A stretch of DNA of 60,781 bases, from assembly GCA_041628615.1 (NCBI GenBank), contig JBFKOW010000002.1, positions 1 to 60,781 on the forward strand. Reading direction: 5' to 3'. The translations under genes were made by a program, and so were the position numbers. Shown in pieces: positions 52,315 to 59,904 of this stretch. Numbering within the stretch: position 1 is the stretch's first letter; the number at the start of each line of letters is the position of its first letter. The notes under the pieces are model-generated. The model did not search any database, had not been told where the DNA came from, and saw nothing but the letters and a program-made list of their open reading frames with translations. The stretch is from JAMWZF01 sp041628615 (GTDB lineage: Bacteria > Pseudomonadota > Alphaproteobacteria > Rhodobacterales > Rhodobacteraceae).

Positions 52315-52510
52315 TCCGGGCGGCCTGACGGTCCCGCCGGGCGCACCGTCCGGCCGGACCAGGCCGCCCCGGCCCGCCGGCGGCCCGCCACCCGGTTTCC
52401 GGGGCGCGGCCGCGGCCCACCACTCACCGCGACGGGGACCGGACCGGCCGGCCCGGTCCCCACCCGCGCCGTCCGCGGCGGCGCGCCCATCCATCCCGGA
52501 GGTCCCCGCC
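52315..52510 (+). other. Two strong hairpins between TRAP binding protein and membrane genes
   Basis: Hairpin one: GGGCGGCCT and GGTCC (52318-52334) pair with GGACC and AGGCCGCCC (52356-52369). Hairpin two: GGGGACCG (52434-52441) with CGGTCCCC (52454-52461). Neither has a T-run. They probably stabilise the binding-protein mRNA and reduce read-through into the membrane subunits. Confidence 0.5.
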
Positions 52511-53014
52511 ATGCTCGACCCCCTCGACCGCCTGATCGCCCGCGTCGAAACCCTCGTCGTCTGGCTCGCCGGCGTCGGCGCCGCGATCGTCCTCGTCCAG
52601 ATGGCGTGGATCAGCTACGGCGTCTTCACCCGCTACGCGCTCAACGCCCCGGACCGGATGGTCACCGAGGCGACGGCGCTGCTGCTGTTCCCGGTGGCAT
52701 TCGCCGGGCTTGCCTTCGCGCTGCGCGAGGACGCCTACCCGAAGGTCACGATGCTGACCGACCGGCTGCCGGCGCCGGGGCGCAAGCTGGTGGCGATCGT
52801 CAACCTCGCGGTGATGCTCGGGGTCGGGCTGTTCTTCTCGATCGCCGGGGTCGACGCGACGCTGCGGTCGTTCAACTCGGGCGCGTCCTCGGAAATCCTG
52901 CTCTGGCCCCGCTGGGCCTTCTGGGCGCCGGGCGCGATCTCCCTGGTCCTGTTCAGCCTCTACGCCACGCTGCGGCTGGTGCGGCTGGTTCTCACCCCGG
53001 CACGGGAGGTCTGA
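52511..53014 (+). CDS. TRAP transporter small permease (DctQ family)
   Basis: A 167-residue protein with four predicted membrane segments and the DctQ pattern: WISYGVFTRYALNAPDRMV, ATALLLFPVAFAGLAFALRE and a last segment WAPGAIS-like region near LVLFSLYATLRLVRL. It is the small membrane subunit working with DctM. GGAGG lies eight bases before the ATG. Confidence 0.9.
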   Translation: MLDPLDRLIARVETLVVWLAGVGAAIVLVQMAWISYGVFTRYALNAPDRMVTEATALLLFPVAFAGLAFALREDAYPKVTMLTDRLPAPGRKLVAIVNLAVMLGVGLFFSIAGVDATLRSFNSGASSEILLWPRWAFWAPGAISLVLFSLYATLRLVRLVLTPAREV

Positions 53015-53017
53015 GAC

Positions 53018-54319
53018 ATGGAATGGTATGAAGTCGGCCTCGGCCTCCTCGGCCTGCTGGTGCTGCTGATCGGCATCGGCCTGCCCATCCCCTTCGCGCT
53101 GGCGGCGGCGTCGCTGCCGTTCCTCTGGCAGATCCAGACGTTCCAGACCTCGCTGGTCTCGTCGCAACTCAAGCTCTGGGGGGTCTGGATCGACTACATC
53201 CTGCTCGCCGTGCCGCTGTTCGTGTTCCTCGGCGAACTGATCGGCAAGTCGAACATCGGTCCCAACCTCTACCAGTTCCTGCACCAGGGGGTGCGGGTCC
53301 GGGGCTCCGCCGCCTACGGGTCGATCGGGGCCTGCGCCGGGTTCGGCGCGGTCTGCGGGTCGTCGATGGTCGGATCGCTCACCATCGGCGGGGTCGCGCT
53401 GCCCGAGATGCTCCGGCTCGGCTACGGCAAGCAGCTGTCCTCCGGCGTACTGGCCGCCGGCGGCACCCTGTCGGTGCTGCTGCCGCCGAGCCTGATCCTG
53501 CTGTTCTACGGCATCGTCACCGACCAGAGCATCGGCGACCTGTTCATCGCCGGGGTGATCCCGGGCCTGATCCTCGTCACCTTCTTCGCCATCGTGGTGA
53601 TGATCTGGGGCGTGCTGCACCCCGAGGACATCCCCGAGCGGGAACAGGCGATGCGGATGGGCCTGTTCCAGATCGCCGCCACCGTGGGGCCGATCGCGCT
53701 GATCGGGCTGGTCATCACCGTCGCCATCTACGCCGGCATCGCCACCCCGACCGAGGCCGCGGCGGTCGCCGCGCTGCTCACGGTGATCCTCGCCTTCGGG
53801 GTCGGCGGGCTTGGCTGGGAGGGGTTCCGGGACTCGCTGTTCTCGACGATGCGGACGATGGGCTATCTCGGGCTCCTGCTTTCGGCCGGGACCCTGTTCG
53901 GCTTCGTGCTGACCTACTACCGGGTGCCCTACGAGTTCACCCAGCTGTTCCTCAGCTTCGACCTGTCGCCCTACGTCGTGCTGACCGTGGTGCTGATCTT
54001 CTACATCGTGCTGGGCATGTTCCTCGAACCGGTGTCGATGACCTTCATCACCCTGCCGACGATCTTTCCGCTGATGGCGGCGGCGGGGTTCGACCTGATC
54101 TGGTTCGGCGTGGTCTACACGATCACGATGGAGATCGCGGTGCTGACGCCGCCGGTGGGGCTCAATCTCTACGTCATCCAGGGGATCAGCCGGGGGCAGG
54201 TGACCATCGGCGAGGTGATCCGCGGCTGCCTGCCGTTCATCGCCGCGCTGGTGGCGCTGATCTTCATCCTGATCGCGTTTCCGCAGACCGCGCTGTGGCT
54301 GCCGGAGCAGATGAAATGA
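53018..54319 (+). CDS. TRAP transporter large permease (DctM family)
   Basis: A 433-residue protein with about 12 membrane segments and DctM landmarks: AVPLFVFLGELIGKSNIG, FGAVCGSSMVGSLTIGGVAL, LPPSLILLFYGIVTDQSIGD, TPTEAAAVAALLTVILAF and MFLEPVSMTFITLPTIFPL. It forms the sodium-coupled transport channel. It follows dctQ by three bases and overlaps the hydrolase gene by four (ATGA). Confidence 0.94.
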   Translation: MEWYEVGLGLLGLLVLLIGIGLPIPFALAAASLPFLWQIQTFQTSLVSSQLKLWGVWIDYILLAVPLFVFLGELIGKSNIGPNLYQFLHQGVRVRGSAAYGSIGACAGFGAVCGSSMVGSLTIGGVALPEMLRLGYGKQLSSGVLAAGGTLSVLLPPSLILLFYGIVTDQSIGDLFIAGVIPGLILVTFFAIVVMIWGVLHPEDIPEREQAMRMGLFQIAATVGPIALIGLVITVAIYAGIATPTEAAAVAALLTVILAFGVGGLGWEGFRDSLFSTMRTMGYLGLLLSAGTLFGFVLTYYRVPYEFTQLFLSFDLSPYVVLTVVLIFYIVLGMFLEPVSMTFITLPTIFPLMAAAGFDLIWFGVVYTITMEIAVLTPPVGLNLYVIQGISRGQVTIGEVIRGCLPFIAALVALIFILIAFPQTALWLPEQMK

Positions 54320-55056
54320 CCGGCAAGGGCGACAGGCAGACCCTGGTCTTCGTCCACGGCTTCCTTGGCGGGTCAGAACAGTGGCAGTCCGAGATCGCCG
54401 CCTTCTCGGACCGGTTCGACGTGGTCGCGCCCGACCTGCCGGGCTTCGCCGGCGCGGCGGACCGGACCGCGCCCGACACCATCGGCGGATTCGCCGAGGC
54501 GGTGCTCGCCGATCTCGACCGGCGGGGGGTGGAGCGCTTCGTGCTGCTCGGCCACTCGATGGGCGGGATGATCGCGCAGGAGATCGCCGCCAGGGCCCCC
54601 GAGCGGGTGGAGCGGCTGGTGCTTTACGGGACCGGGCCGCTGGGCCGGATGCCGGAGCGGTTCGAACCGCTGGAGCAGTCGCTCGACCGGTTGTCCCGGG
54701 ACGGGATGGAGGCCACGGTGGGGCGGATCGCCGCCACGTGGCTGCTGCACGGCGAAGCCGACCCGGCGTTTCCGCTGCTGTGCGAGATCGGAACCCGCGC
54801 CAGCGTCGCGGCCGCGCAGGCCGCGCTCCTGGCGATGGCGGCGTGGGATGGCCGCGATGCCCTGTCCCGGCTGACCATGCCGACGCTGATCATCTGGGGC
54901 GACCACGACCGGTCCTACCGCTGGCCGCAGGTCGAATCGCTGTGGACCGGCCTGCCCGACGCCGCCCTCGCGGTGGTGCCGGGCGCCGCCCACGCGGTGC
55001 ACCTGGAAAAGCCGCGGCTGTTCCAGGCGCTGCTCGACGACTACCTCGCCGCCTAG
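54316..55056 (+). CDS. Alpha/beta hydrolase coupled to the TRAP operon
   Basis: A 246-residue alpha/beta hydrolase: LVFVHGFLGGSEQW (oxyanion strand), nucleophile elbow FVLLGHSMGGMIAQEIAA, acid residue in LIIWGDHDRS and catalytic His in PGAAHAVHLEKP. Cytoplasmic, substrate unknown. The four-base overlap with the TRAP permease implies it processes the imported compound, for example an ester, amide or lactone. Confidence 0.87.
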   Translation: MTGKGDRQTLVFVHGFLGGSEQWQSEIAAFSDRFDVVAPDLPGFAGAADRTAPDTIGGFAEAVLADLDRRGVERFVLLGHSMGGMIAQEIAARAPERVERLVLYGTGPLGRMPERFEPLEQSLDRLSRDGMEATVGRIAATWLLHGEADPAFPLLCEIGTRASVAAAQAALLAMAAWDGRDALSRLTMPTLIIWGDHDRSYRWPQVESLWTGLPDAALAVVPGAAHAVHLEKPRLFQALLDDYLAA

Positions 55057-55067
55057 CTCGGGTCAGG

Positions 55068-55256
55068 TCAGGACCGCTGCCACTGGCGGCGGGCCACGAG
55101 TCCGGCCGCGGCGACGAGCGCGATGCCGAGCCCGGCGGCCAGCATCAGCGGACTGTCCGCGCCGGAGGCGGTCACCTGGTAGGCGGCCTCCTCGTGGTGG
55201 GCGGCGGCGGCGCCGGCGGTCAGGGCAAGGATCGCCACGCTGAGAACTGTCTTCAT
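55068..55256 (-). CDS. Small membrane protein, last gene of the guanidine operon
   Basis: A 62-residue protein with signal-type N-terminus MKTVLSVAILALTAGAAA, a short HHEE segment after the likely cleavage site, one more hydrophobic segment (PLMLAAGLGIALVAAAGLV) and a basic RRQWQRS end. The fold resembles sorting-signal-like or single-pass tail anchors, but I do not recognise a family. It overlaps the His-rich gene by four bases (ATGA), so it belongs to the same operon; the His pair could touch metal. Confidence 0.6.
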   Translation of the reverse strand: MKTVLSVAILALTAGAAAAHHEEAAYQVTASGADSPLMLAAGLGIALVAAAGLVARRQWQRS

Positions 55257-55684
55257 CTGCTCAACTCCTCTTTGCGACTGGACAGGAAATCCCGGATGTC
55301 GAGGACCGATTTCTCGTCCATCGACACATAGATCAACCCCATGTTTGTCCGTTCCGAGACCATCTGTCCCGGAAACGGCAGGTAGCTCAACTCGCGGCTG
55401 CCGAAGGCGGGCGAGGCGGTGCCCACCTGCCACTCGGTGCGCAGTTCCACGTCTACCAGCTTGAGCGCCGTCGGTCCGCCGGTCCCCGGCCGCTCGAAGG
55501 GAACCCCGGCCAGCCGCAGGTAGGCGGTCTTGTCCGCCGCCTGCACGAAACCGTCGATGAACTGGGTGGCCAGCACCTGCAGCTCTGCCGCCGCATCCTC
55601 CGGCGGCAGGTGGCTGTGCAGGTGGTCGGTCTCGGCGTGGCGGTGGTTGTGGCCGATATGGCCGCCGACGATGTCATGGGGCAT
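55253..55684 (-). CDS. His-rich protein of unknown family, candidate metal-handling accessory of the guanidine hydrolase
   Basis: A 143-residue protein with eight histidines in its first 25 residues (GGHIGHNHRHAETDHLHSH), then a helix (ELQVLATQFIDGFVQAA) and a beta-rich part (KLVDVELRTEWQVGTASP; TNMGLIYVSMDEKSVL). I do not recognise a named family. The His-rich start resembles tails of nickel or zinc chaperones. It overlaps the agmatinase-family gene by 11 bases. Agmatinase-family guanidine hydrolases need nickel, so a metal delivery role is a reasonable guess. Confidence 0.65.
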   Translation of the reverse strand: MPHDIVGGHIGHNHRHAETDHLHSHLPPEDAAAELQVLATQFIDGFVQAADKTAYLRLAGVPFERPGTGGPTALKLVDVELRTEWQVGTASPAFGSRELSYLPFPGQMVSERTNMGLIYVSMDEKSVLDIRDFLSSRKEELSR

Positions 55685-56807
55685 TGGACCACCTCCGCCC
55701 CTCGAACGCCCCGTGCGGGATGGTCACCGGCCTGTCGATATGGGCCTTGTGCTTGCCGAGATTGCCGGACGCCACGAGGCTCCCCAGCACGTCGACGATC
55801 ACCCGCGTCCCCATGAGCGCGGTGATGTCGGAGGTGTCGTAGGGCGGCGAGACCTCGACCAGCTCCATGCCGCAGATCCCCTCGGCGGCCACCCTGGAGG
55901 CCAGCGCCAGCGCCTCGCGCGGCAGGAACCCGCCGGGTTCCGGCCAGCCGGTGCCGGGCACGAAGCCGCAGTCGATGCTGTCGATGTCGAAGGACATGTA
56001 GACCATGTCGACCCCGTCCCACGCCATCTCGAGCGCCATCTCGGCGGTCCTGTCGACGCCCATCCGCTCCATGTCGGACATGGTGATGATGTTGGTCTCG
56101 CGCTCGCGGGCGACCTTCACCGCCTCGCGCGGGACCTGCCAGCCGCCGATGCCCACCTGCACGAGGTTCCTCGCCGGCACGTTGGGCAGGTTCGTCGAAT
56201 GAAACCAGGGGGTTGTGTGCATCCGTTCATCCAGGTCCTTCTCCTGGATGTCGGCGTGGCGGTCGAAGTGGACGATGCCGATCTTCTTGCTGGTGCATTC
56301 GGCGATGCCGCGCACGCAGGGGAAGCCGATGGAATGGTCGCCGCCGATCATGATCGGCAGGGAACCGCTTGAAAACACGTGGGATACCGCGCGGCTGATC
56401 TGGTCGAAGCTCTTCTCGATGTTGGCCGGGATGGTGAACACGTCGCCCGCATCGCAAAGCGTCATCTGCTCGCGGAGGTCCACCGCCATCTCGTAGTTGT
56501 AGGGGGTGTAGAGGGCGCTGATCCGGCGCACCCCCTGCGGGCCGAACCGGGTACCGGGGCGGTAGGTGGTGCCGCCGTCGAAGGGGATGCCCAGCACGGT
56601 GGCGTCGTAGTGACCCACCTCGGTCACGTCCTCGGCGTAGGGGGCCTTCAGGAAGGTGTTGATCCCGGCGTAGTGCGGCAGCTCGCCCCGGGCGAAGGTG
56701 GGGATCGACTTGTCCTCGATGCTGTCCGCGCCGGTCAGGCCCATACGCAGCGCCCAGCGGCGTTCCTCGTCCCAGCGGCCTTCGGGCAGGCCGGCCTCGG
56801 CCTTCAT
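55674..56807 (-). CDS. gdmH: Agmatinase-family ureohydrolase, candidate guanidine hydrolase
   Basis: A 377-residue ureohydrolase. Metal-site motifs are GGDHS (155-159, His 158), FDRHAD (181-186, Asp 182, His 184, Asp 186) and SFDIDSID (272-279, Asp 274, Asp 276). Two deviations from ordinary agmatinases are DRHAD for the usual DAHxD and DCGFVPGTGWPEPGG for DPxxAPGTG. Those wordings and LVQVGIGGWQVPREAVKV match my recollection of the nickel-dependent guanidine hydrolase GdmH. The gene lies in an operon preceded by a guanidine-I riboswitch. The product would be urea and ammonium. The ATG at 56807 is the best start seen; the frame is open to 56918. Confidence 0.82.
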   Translation of the reverse strand: MKAEAGLPEGRWDEERRWALRMGLTGADSIEDKSIPTFARGELPHYAGINTFLKAPYAEDVTEVGHYDATVLGIPFDGGTTYRPGTRFGPQGVRRISALYTPYNYEMAVDLREQMTLCDAGDVFTIPANIEKSFDQISRAVSHVFSSGSLPIMIGGDHSIGFPCVRGIAECTSKKIGIVHFDRHADIQEKDLDERMHTTPWFHSTNLPNVPARNLVQVGIGGWQVPREAVKVARERETNIITMSDMERMGVDRTAEMALEMAWDGVDMVYMSFDIDSIDCGFVPGTGWPEPGGFLPREALALASRVAAEGICGMELVEVSPPYDTSDITALMGTRVIVDVLGSLVASGNLGKHKAHIDRPVTIPHGAFEGRRWSNAP

Positions 56808-56898
56808 CGACTTCCAGCCCTGCAGCCGGGTGAGATCCGGATGGTGATGCCGCCGGTCCTCATGGCGAAGGTCGGCCGGGTGGCGTGAGCGCCGGCGC

Positions 56899-57666
56899 TC
56901 AGGCGGGCTCAGGAACATGGATGTTCTCCTCGATGGTCTGGAACGGGATGCCGCCGTTGCGGGCGTCGAAATCGTAGGTGATCGTTGCGCCGTAGGCGCC
57001 CGGGTCGTGCGGGTCCCAGCGGGGCTTGTCGAAGACGAGGACCCGGTCGCCGAGCTTGAAGCCCTCGGACAGATCGTGGGTGACCATGAACACGGTCATC
57101 CCCGTCTCGGTCCTGAGTTCCGTGAGGAAGGCGTGCATCGACAGGCGGGTGCCTGGGTCGAGGGCGCCGAAGGGCTCGTCGAGCAGCAGGATCCGGGGCC
57201 GCGCGGCCAGCGCCTGGCCGATGGCCAGCCGCTGCTGCATCCCGCCCGACAGGGTCGCCGGATACTGGTCGGCGACGTGGTCGAGCCCGATCCGGGCCAG
57301 GGTCGTGTCGGCCCGGGCCCGGGCGGCCCTCGATTTTTCGCCGAAAAATCGCCCCCACCCCGAGCGGAAGCTCTCGCCGGCGACGATGTTGTCGCGGACG
57401 GTCAGGTGCGGAAAGACCGAGTAGCGCTGGAACACCACGCCGCGGTCGAGCCCCGGCTCCCGCGCGGGGGGCTGGCCGGCCACCCGGATCTCGCCCCGGG
57501 TCGGCCGCTCCTGCGCCAGCAGCAGCCGCAGGAAGGTGGACTTGCCGCAGCCCGAGGCCCCGACGATGGAGATGAACTCGCCCTCCTCCACCGCCACGCT
57601 GACCCGTTCGAGGATCGGTCGCGCCCCGTAGGACTGGAACACGTTCTCTGCGGTCACGAAACTCAC
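56899..57666 (-). CDS. ABC transporter ATP-binding protein, candidate guanidine importer
   Basis: A 255-residue ATPase of the nitrate/taurine (NrtD/SsuB/TauB) family: Walker A GASGCGKST, Q-loop VVFQRYSVFPHL, signature LSGGMQQRLAIGQAL, Walker B ILLLDEPFGALD and switch MVTHDLSEG. The GTG start at 57666 overlaps the permease stop (GTGA) and has GGAGG seven bases upstream. Its C-terminal tail (FQTIEENIHVPEPA) is short. A palindrome GAGCGCCGGCGCTC (56887-56900) sits at its stop codon. Confidence 0.91.
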   Translation of the reverse strand: MSFVTAENVFQSYGARPILERVSVAVEEGEFISIVGASGCGKSTFLRLLLAQERPTRGEIRVAGQPPAREPGLDRGVVFQRYSVFPHLTVRDNIVAGESFRSGWGRFFGEKSRAARARADTTLARIGLDHVADQYPATLSGGMQQRLAIGQALAARPRILLLDEPFGALDPGTRLSMHAFLTELRTETGMTVFMVTHDLSEGFKLGDRVLVFDKPRWDPHDPGAYGATITYDFDARNGGIPFQTIEENIHVPEPA

Positions 57667-58475
57667 AGCGCCGCCTCCGTCCACGGGAAGGCCCGGCGCG
57701 ACAGCCAGCGCAGGCACAGGTCCATCAGGAAGGCCAGCAGCGTGATCCACAGCACGTAGGTCAGGATCACGTCCATCGCGAGGAACCGGCGGACGAGGAA
57801 GATCCGGTAGCCCAGCCCCTGCTCGGCGGCGATCGCCTCGGCGGCGATCAGGAACAGCCAGGCAGGCCCGAGCGACAGCCGGACCGCCTGGATCAGTCGC
57901 GGCAGCAGCTGCGGCAGCGCCACCCGCAACGCGATGACCAGCGACGAGGCGCCCAGCGTCTCGGCCTTCACGATCATCTCGCGCGGGATCTCCAGCACGC
58001 GCGCCGACAGGTCGCGGATCAGGAACGGCAGGATGCCGACCACGATCAGCACCACCTTGGACACCTCGCCCAGCCCGAAGACGATGAACAGGATCGGCAG
58101 CACCGCCAGCGGCGGGATCATCGAGACCACCGCCACGAACCCCGCCAGCGTCGCCCGGACATGGGGCAGAAGCCCGACCAGCAGGCCGATCACCGTGGCC
58201 AGCGCCGCCGAGAGGCCGACGCCCAGCGCCAGCCGCAGCAGGCTGGCCCCGGTGTCGTGCCAGAGCAGGACCTTCCCGGAGCGCCGGTCCGGCTCGGTGA
58301 ACAGCCGCTCGGCGGTGGCGGCGATGGTCGCGGGGGACGGCAACAGCTTGTCCGAGGGGTTCTCGGCCAGCCGGATCTCGGACCCGATGGCGTAGGCGGC
58401 CAGCACCAGGACGAAGGGCAGCGCCGCCAGCGCGGCGCGCAGCGCCACGCCCGGCTGCCGGTTGATCCACCGCAT
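57663..58475 (-). CDS. ABC transporter permease, candidate guanidine importer
   Basis: A 270-residue BPD_transp_1 permease of the SsuC/TauC family with about six membrane segments: LLPSPATIAATAERLF, LLRLALGVGLSAALATVIGL, SMIPPLAVLPILFIVFGLG and the coupling loop ETLGASSLVIALRVALPQLL. It would form the channel with the neighbouring ATPase and binding protein. The ATG is at 58475, 26 bases after the binding-protein stop. Confidence 0.91.
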   Translation of the reverse strand: MRWINRQPGVALRAALAALPFVLVLAAYAIGSEIRLAENPSDKLLPSPATIAATAERLFTEPDRRSGKVLLWHDTGASLLRLALGVGLSAALATVIGLLVGLLPHVRATLAGFVAVVSMIPPLAVLPILFIVFGLGEVSKVVLIVVGILPFLIRDLSARVLEIPREMIVKAETLGASSLVIALRVALPQLLPRLIQAVRLSLGPAWLFLIAAEAIAAEQGLGYRIFLVRRFLAMDVILTYVLWITLLAFLMDLCLRWLSRRAFPWTEAAL

Positions 58476-58501
58476 TGGCCCGTCCCCCGCGCCCGCCGCG
58501 C

Positions 58502-59563
58502 TCAGAGCGCGCCGTCCGCCGCCATCTGCATGTAGGTGGTGTCGAAGCGGAACCGCACGTTGTCCGGGTCGCCGGTGGTGGACCCGTCCGGGTAGGCCAC
58601 GCCGACGAAATCGGCCGACGGCGCGCCTTCGCCGAGGATCCCCTTGTCGAACAGGAATTCGGCCACGCTGACCATGGTTTCGGGCAAGGCCGCGCTTTGG
58701 GTGAAGGCCACCGCGTCGGCCGGGGCGTAGAACATCTCGGTCGAGGCGAGCTGCGCCTTGTAGCCGTCGAGGTCGGTCCCCGACGCCTCGGCCATCGCGG
58801 TCAGCACCGCCTCGTCGCCCGCGGCCATCAGCTCCATCACCTCGTACCAGGCCCCGACCAGCGCCTTGCCGAAATCGGGGTTGGCGGCGAGGGTCTCGGT
58901 GTTGACCACCATCAGGTCGATGATCTCGCCCGGAATGTCGGAACTGTCGAACAGCTTCGTCGCCGCCGGGTCCTCGAGGATGGTCGACACCAGCGGGTTC
59001 CAGGTCACCACCGCTTCCACGTCGTCGGTCTGGAAGGCGGCGATCATGTCGGCGTCGGAGGTGTTGACGACGCTGGCGAGGTCGGCCTCGCGCAGCCCCG
59101 CGCTGTCGAGCGCGCGGGCCAGCAGGTAGTGCGACACCGACAGTTCCACGAGGTTCACCGGCTTGCCGGCGAGATCGGCCAGCGTGCCCTCGCCCTTCAG
59201 GATCACCGCATCGTTGCCGTTCGAGAAGTCGCCGACGATCAGCGCGGTGGTGTCGACGCCGCCGCCCGCCGGGATCGACAGCGTGTCCATGTTGGTGGCC
59301 GAAACCCCGTCGAAGGCGCCTGCGGTATACTGGTTGATCGATTCCACGTAGTCGTTGATCTGCACGATCTCGACCTCGATGCCGTACCTGTCGGCCCACT
59401 TGTCCATGATCCCCGAGTCCTCGAGGTAGCCCCAGGGCATCCAGCCGACGTAGATCGACCAGGCGATGCGGAACTCGGTCCGGTCCTGGGCGACGGCGGC
59501 CGGGGTGGCGAGGCCGGCCGTCAGGGCCACGGCACCCGCAGCGGCAAGGCGAAGTACATGCAT
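58502..59563 (-). CDS. ABC transporter substrate-binding protein, candidate guanidine-binding protein
   Basis: A 353-residue periplasmic protein of the nitrate/taurine-type binding fold with signal peptide MHVLRLAAAGAVALTAGLA ending near AVAQ. Visible stretches are FRIAWSIYVGWMPWGYLE, FDGVSATNMDTLSIPAGGG, DADMIAAFQTDDVEAVVTWNP and MVVNTETLAANPDFGKALV. It is the first gene after the guanidine-I riboswitch, which makes guanidine the likely ligand. AAGGGGG lies about six bases before the ATG. Confidence 0.92.
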   Translation of the reverse strand: MHVLRLAAAGAVALTAGLATPAAVAQDRTEFRIAWSIYVGWMPWGYLEDSGIMDKWADRYGIEVEIVQINDYVESINQYTAGAFDGVSATNMDTLSIPAGGGVDTTALIVGDFSNGNDAVILKGEGTLADLAGKPVNLVELSVSHYLLARALDSAGLREADLASVVNTSDADMIAAFQTDDVEAVVTWNPLVSTILEDPAATKLFDSSDIPGEIIDLMVVNTETLAANPDFGKALVGAWYEVMELMAAGDEAVLTAMAEASGTDLDGYKAQLASTEMFYAPADAVAFTQSAALPETMVSVAEFLFDKGILGEGAPSADFVGVAYPDGSTTGDPDNVRFRFDTTYMQMAADGAL

Positions 59564-59581
59564 GGGAATCCCCCTTCTGCG

Positions 59582-59624
59582 ACGTTCCGCCGGACGAAGG
59601 TGATCGGGGACCGAGGCGGAACGT
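59582..59624 (-). promoter_or_regulatory. Candidate expression platform of the guanidine riboswitch
   Basis: In transcript order, ACGTTCCGCC (59624-59615) and GGCGGAACGT (59591-59582) form a perfect ten-base-pair hairpin ending 18 bases before the start codon, next to the AAGGGGG ribosome-binding site. GGCGGAAC can instead pair with GTTCCGCC inside the aptamer (59748-59741). The two pairings exclude each other. No T-run follows, so control of translation or of processing is more likely than simple termination. Confidence 0.5.
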
Positions 59625-59647
59625 GAGAGATCGGCATCCCCAATGCG

Positions 59648-59757
59648 CAGTGGTCTCCCGGGCTTTTGCCCCGCCGTGTACCGGGCGGAATCTGCCGACC
59701 CGGCGGCATCTCTCGGACCAGGCCCTCCGGGAGGAGAGGAGGCGGAACCCTAGACGC
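59648..59757 (-). ncRNA. Guanidine-I riboswitch aptamer (ykkC-yxkD class)
   Basis: Read on the minus strand, the conserved blocks of the ykkC-yxkD RNA occur in order: CTAGGGTTCCGCC (59753-59741), CTGGTCCGAGAGA (59721-59709), a hairpin TGCCG...CGGCA, TACACGG, and GGCAAAAGCCCGGGAGA (near 59670-59654). These are the ligand-site and tetraloop-like segments of guanidine-I riboswitches. It lies 85 bases before the ABC binding-protein gene and should turn the operon on when guanidine is present. Confidence 0.9.
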
Positions 59758-59864
59758 CCTGCTGTCGCCAGCTTGGGTCAGTCCGCGCCCGCGGAACAGG
59801 CCCGGAGCCGCGCCGGGCGAGGATTCGGGGCGATCTGTGGGAAATTTGGGCAGGACAAGCCACT

Positions 59865-59885
59865 GCCGCCCTTTTTTCGGGCGGC
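59865..59885. terminator. Hairpin after the TetR gene
   Basis: GCCGCCC (59865-59871) and GGGCGGC (59879-59885) pair around a loop of six T and one C, about 20 bases after the TetR stop. There is no T-run after the stem, so it is at best a weak terminator. Confidence 0.3.
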
Positions 59886-59904
59886 CGCGCGGCGCCGCGG
59901 ACGC

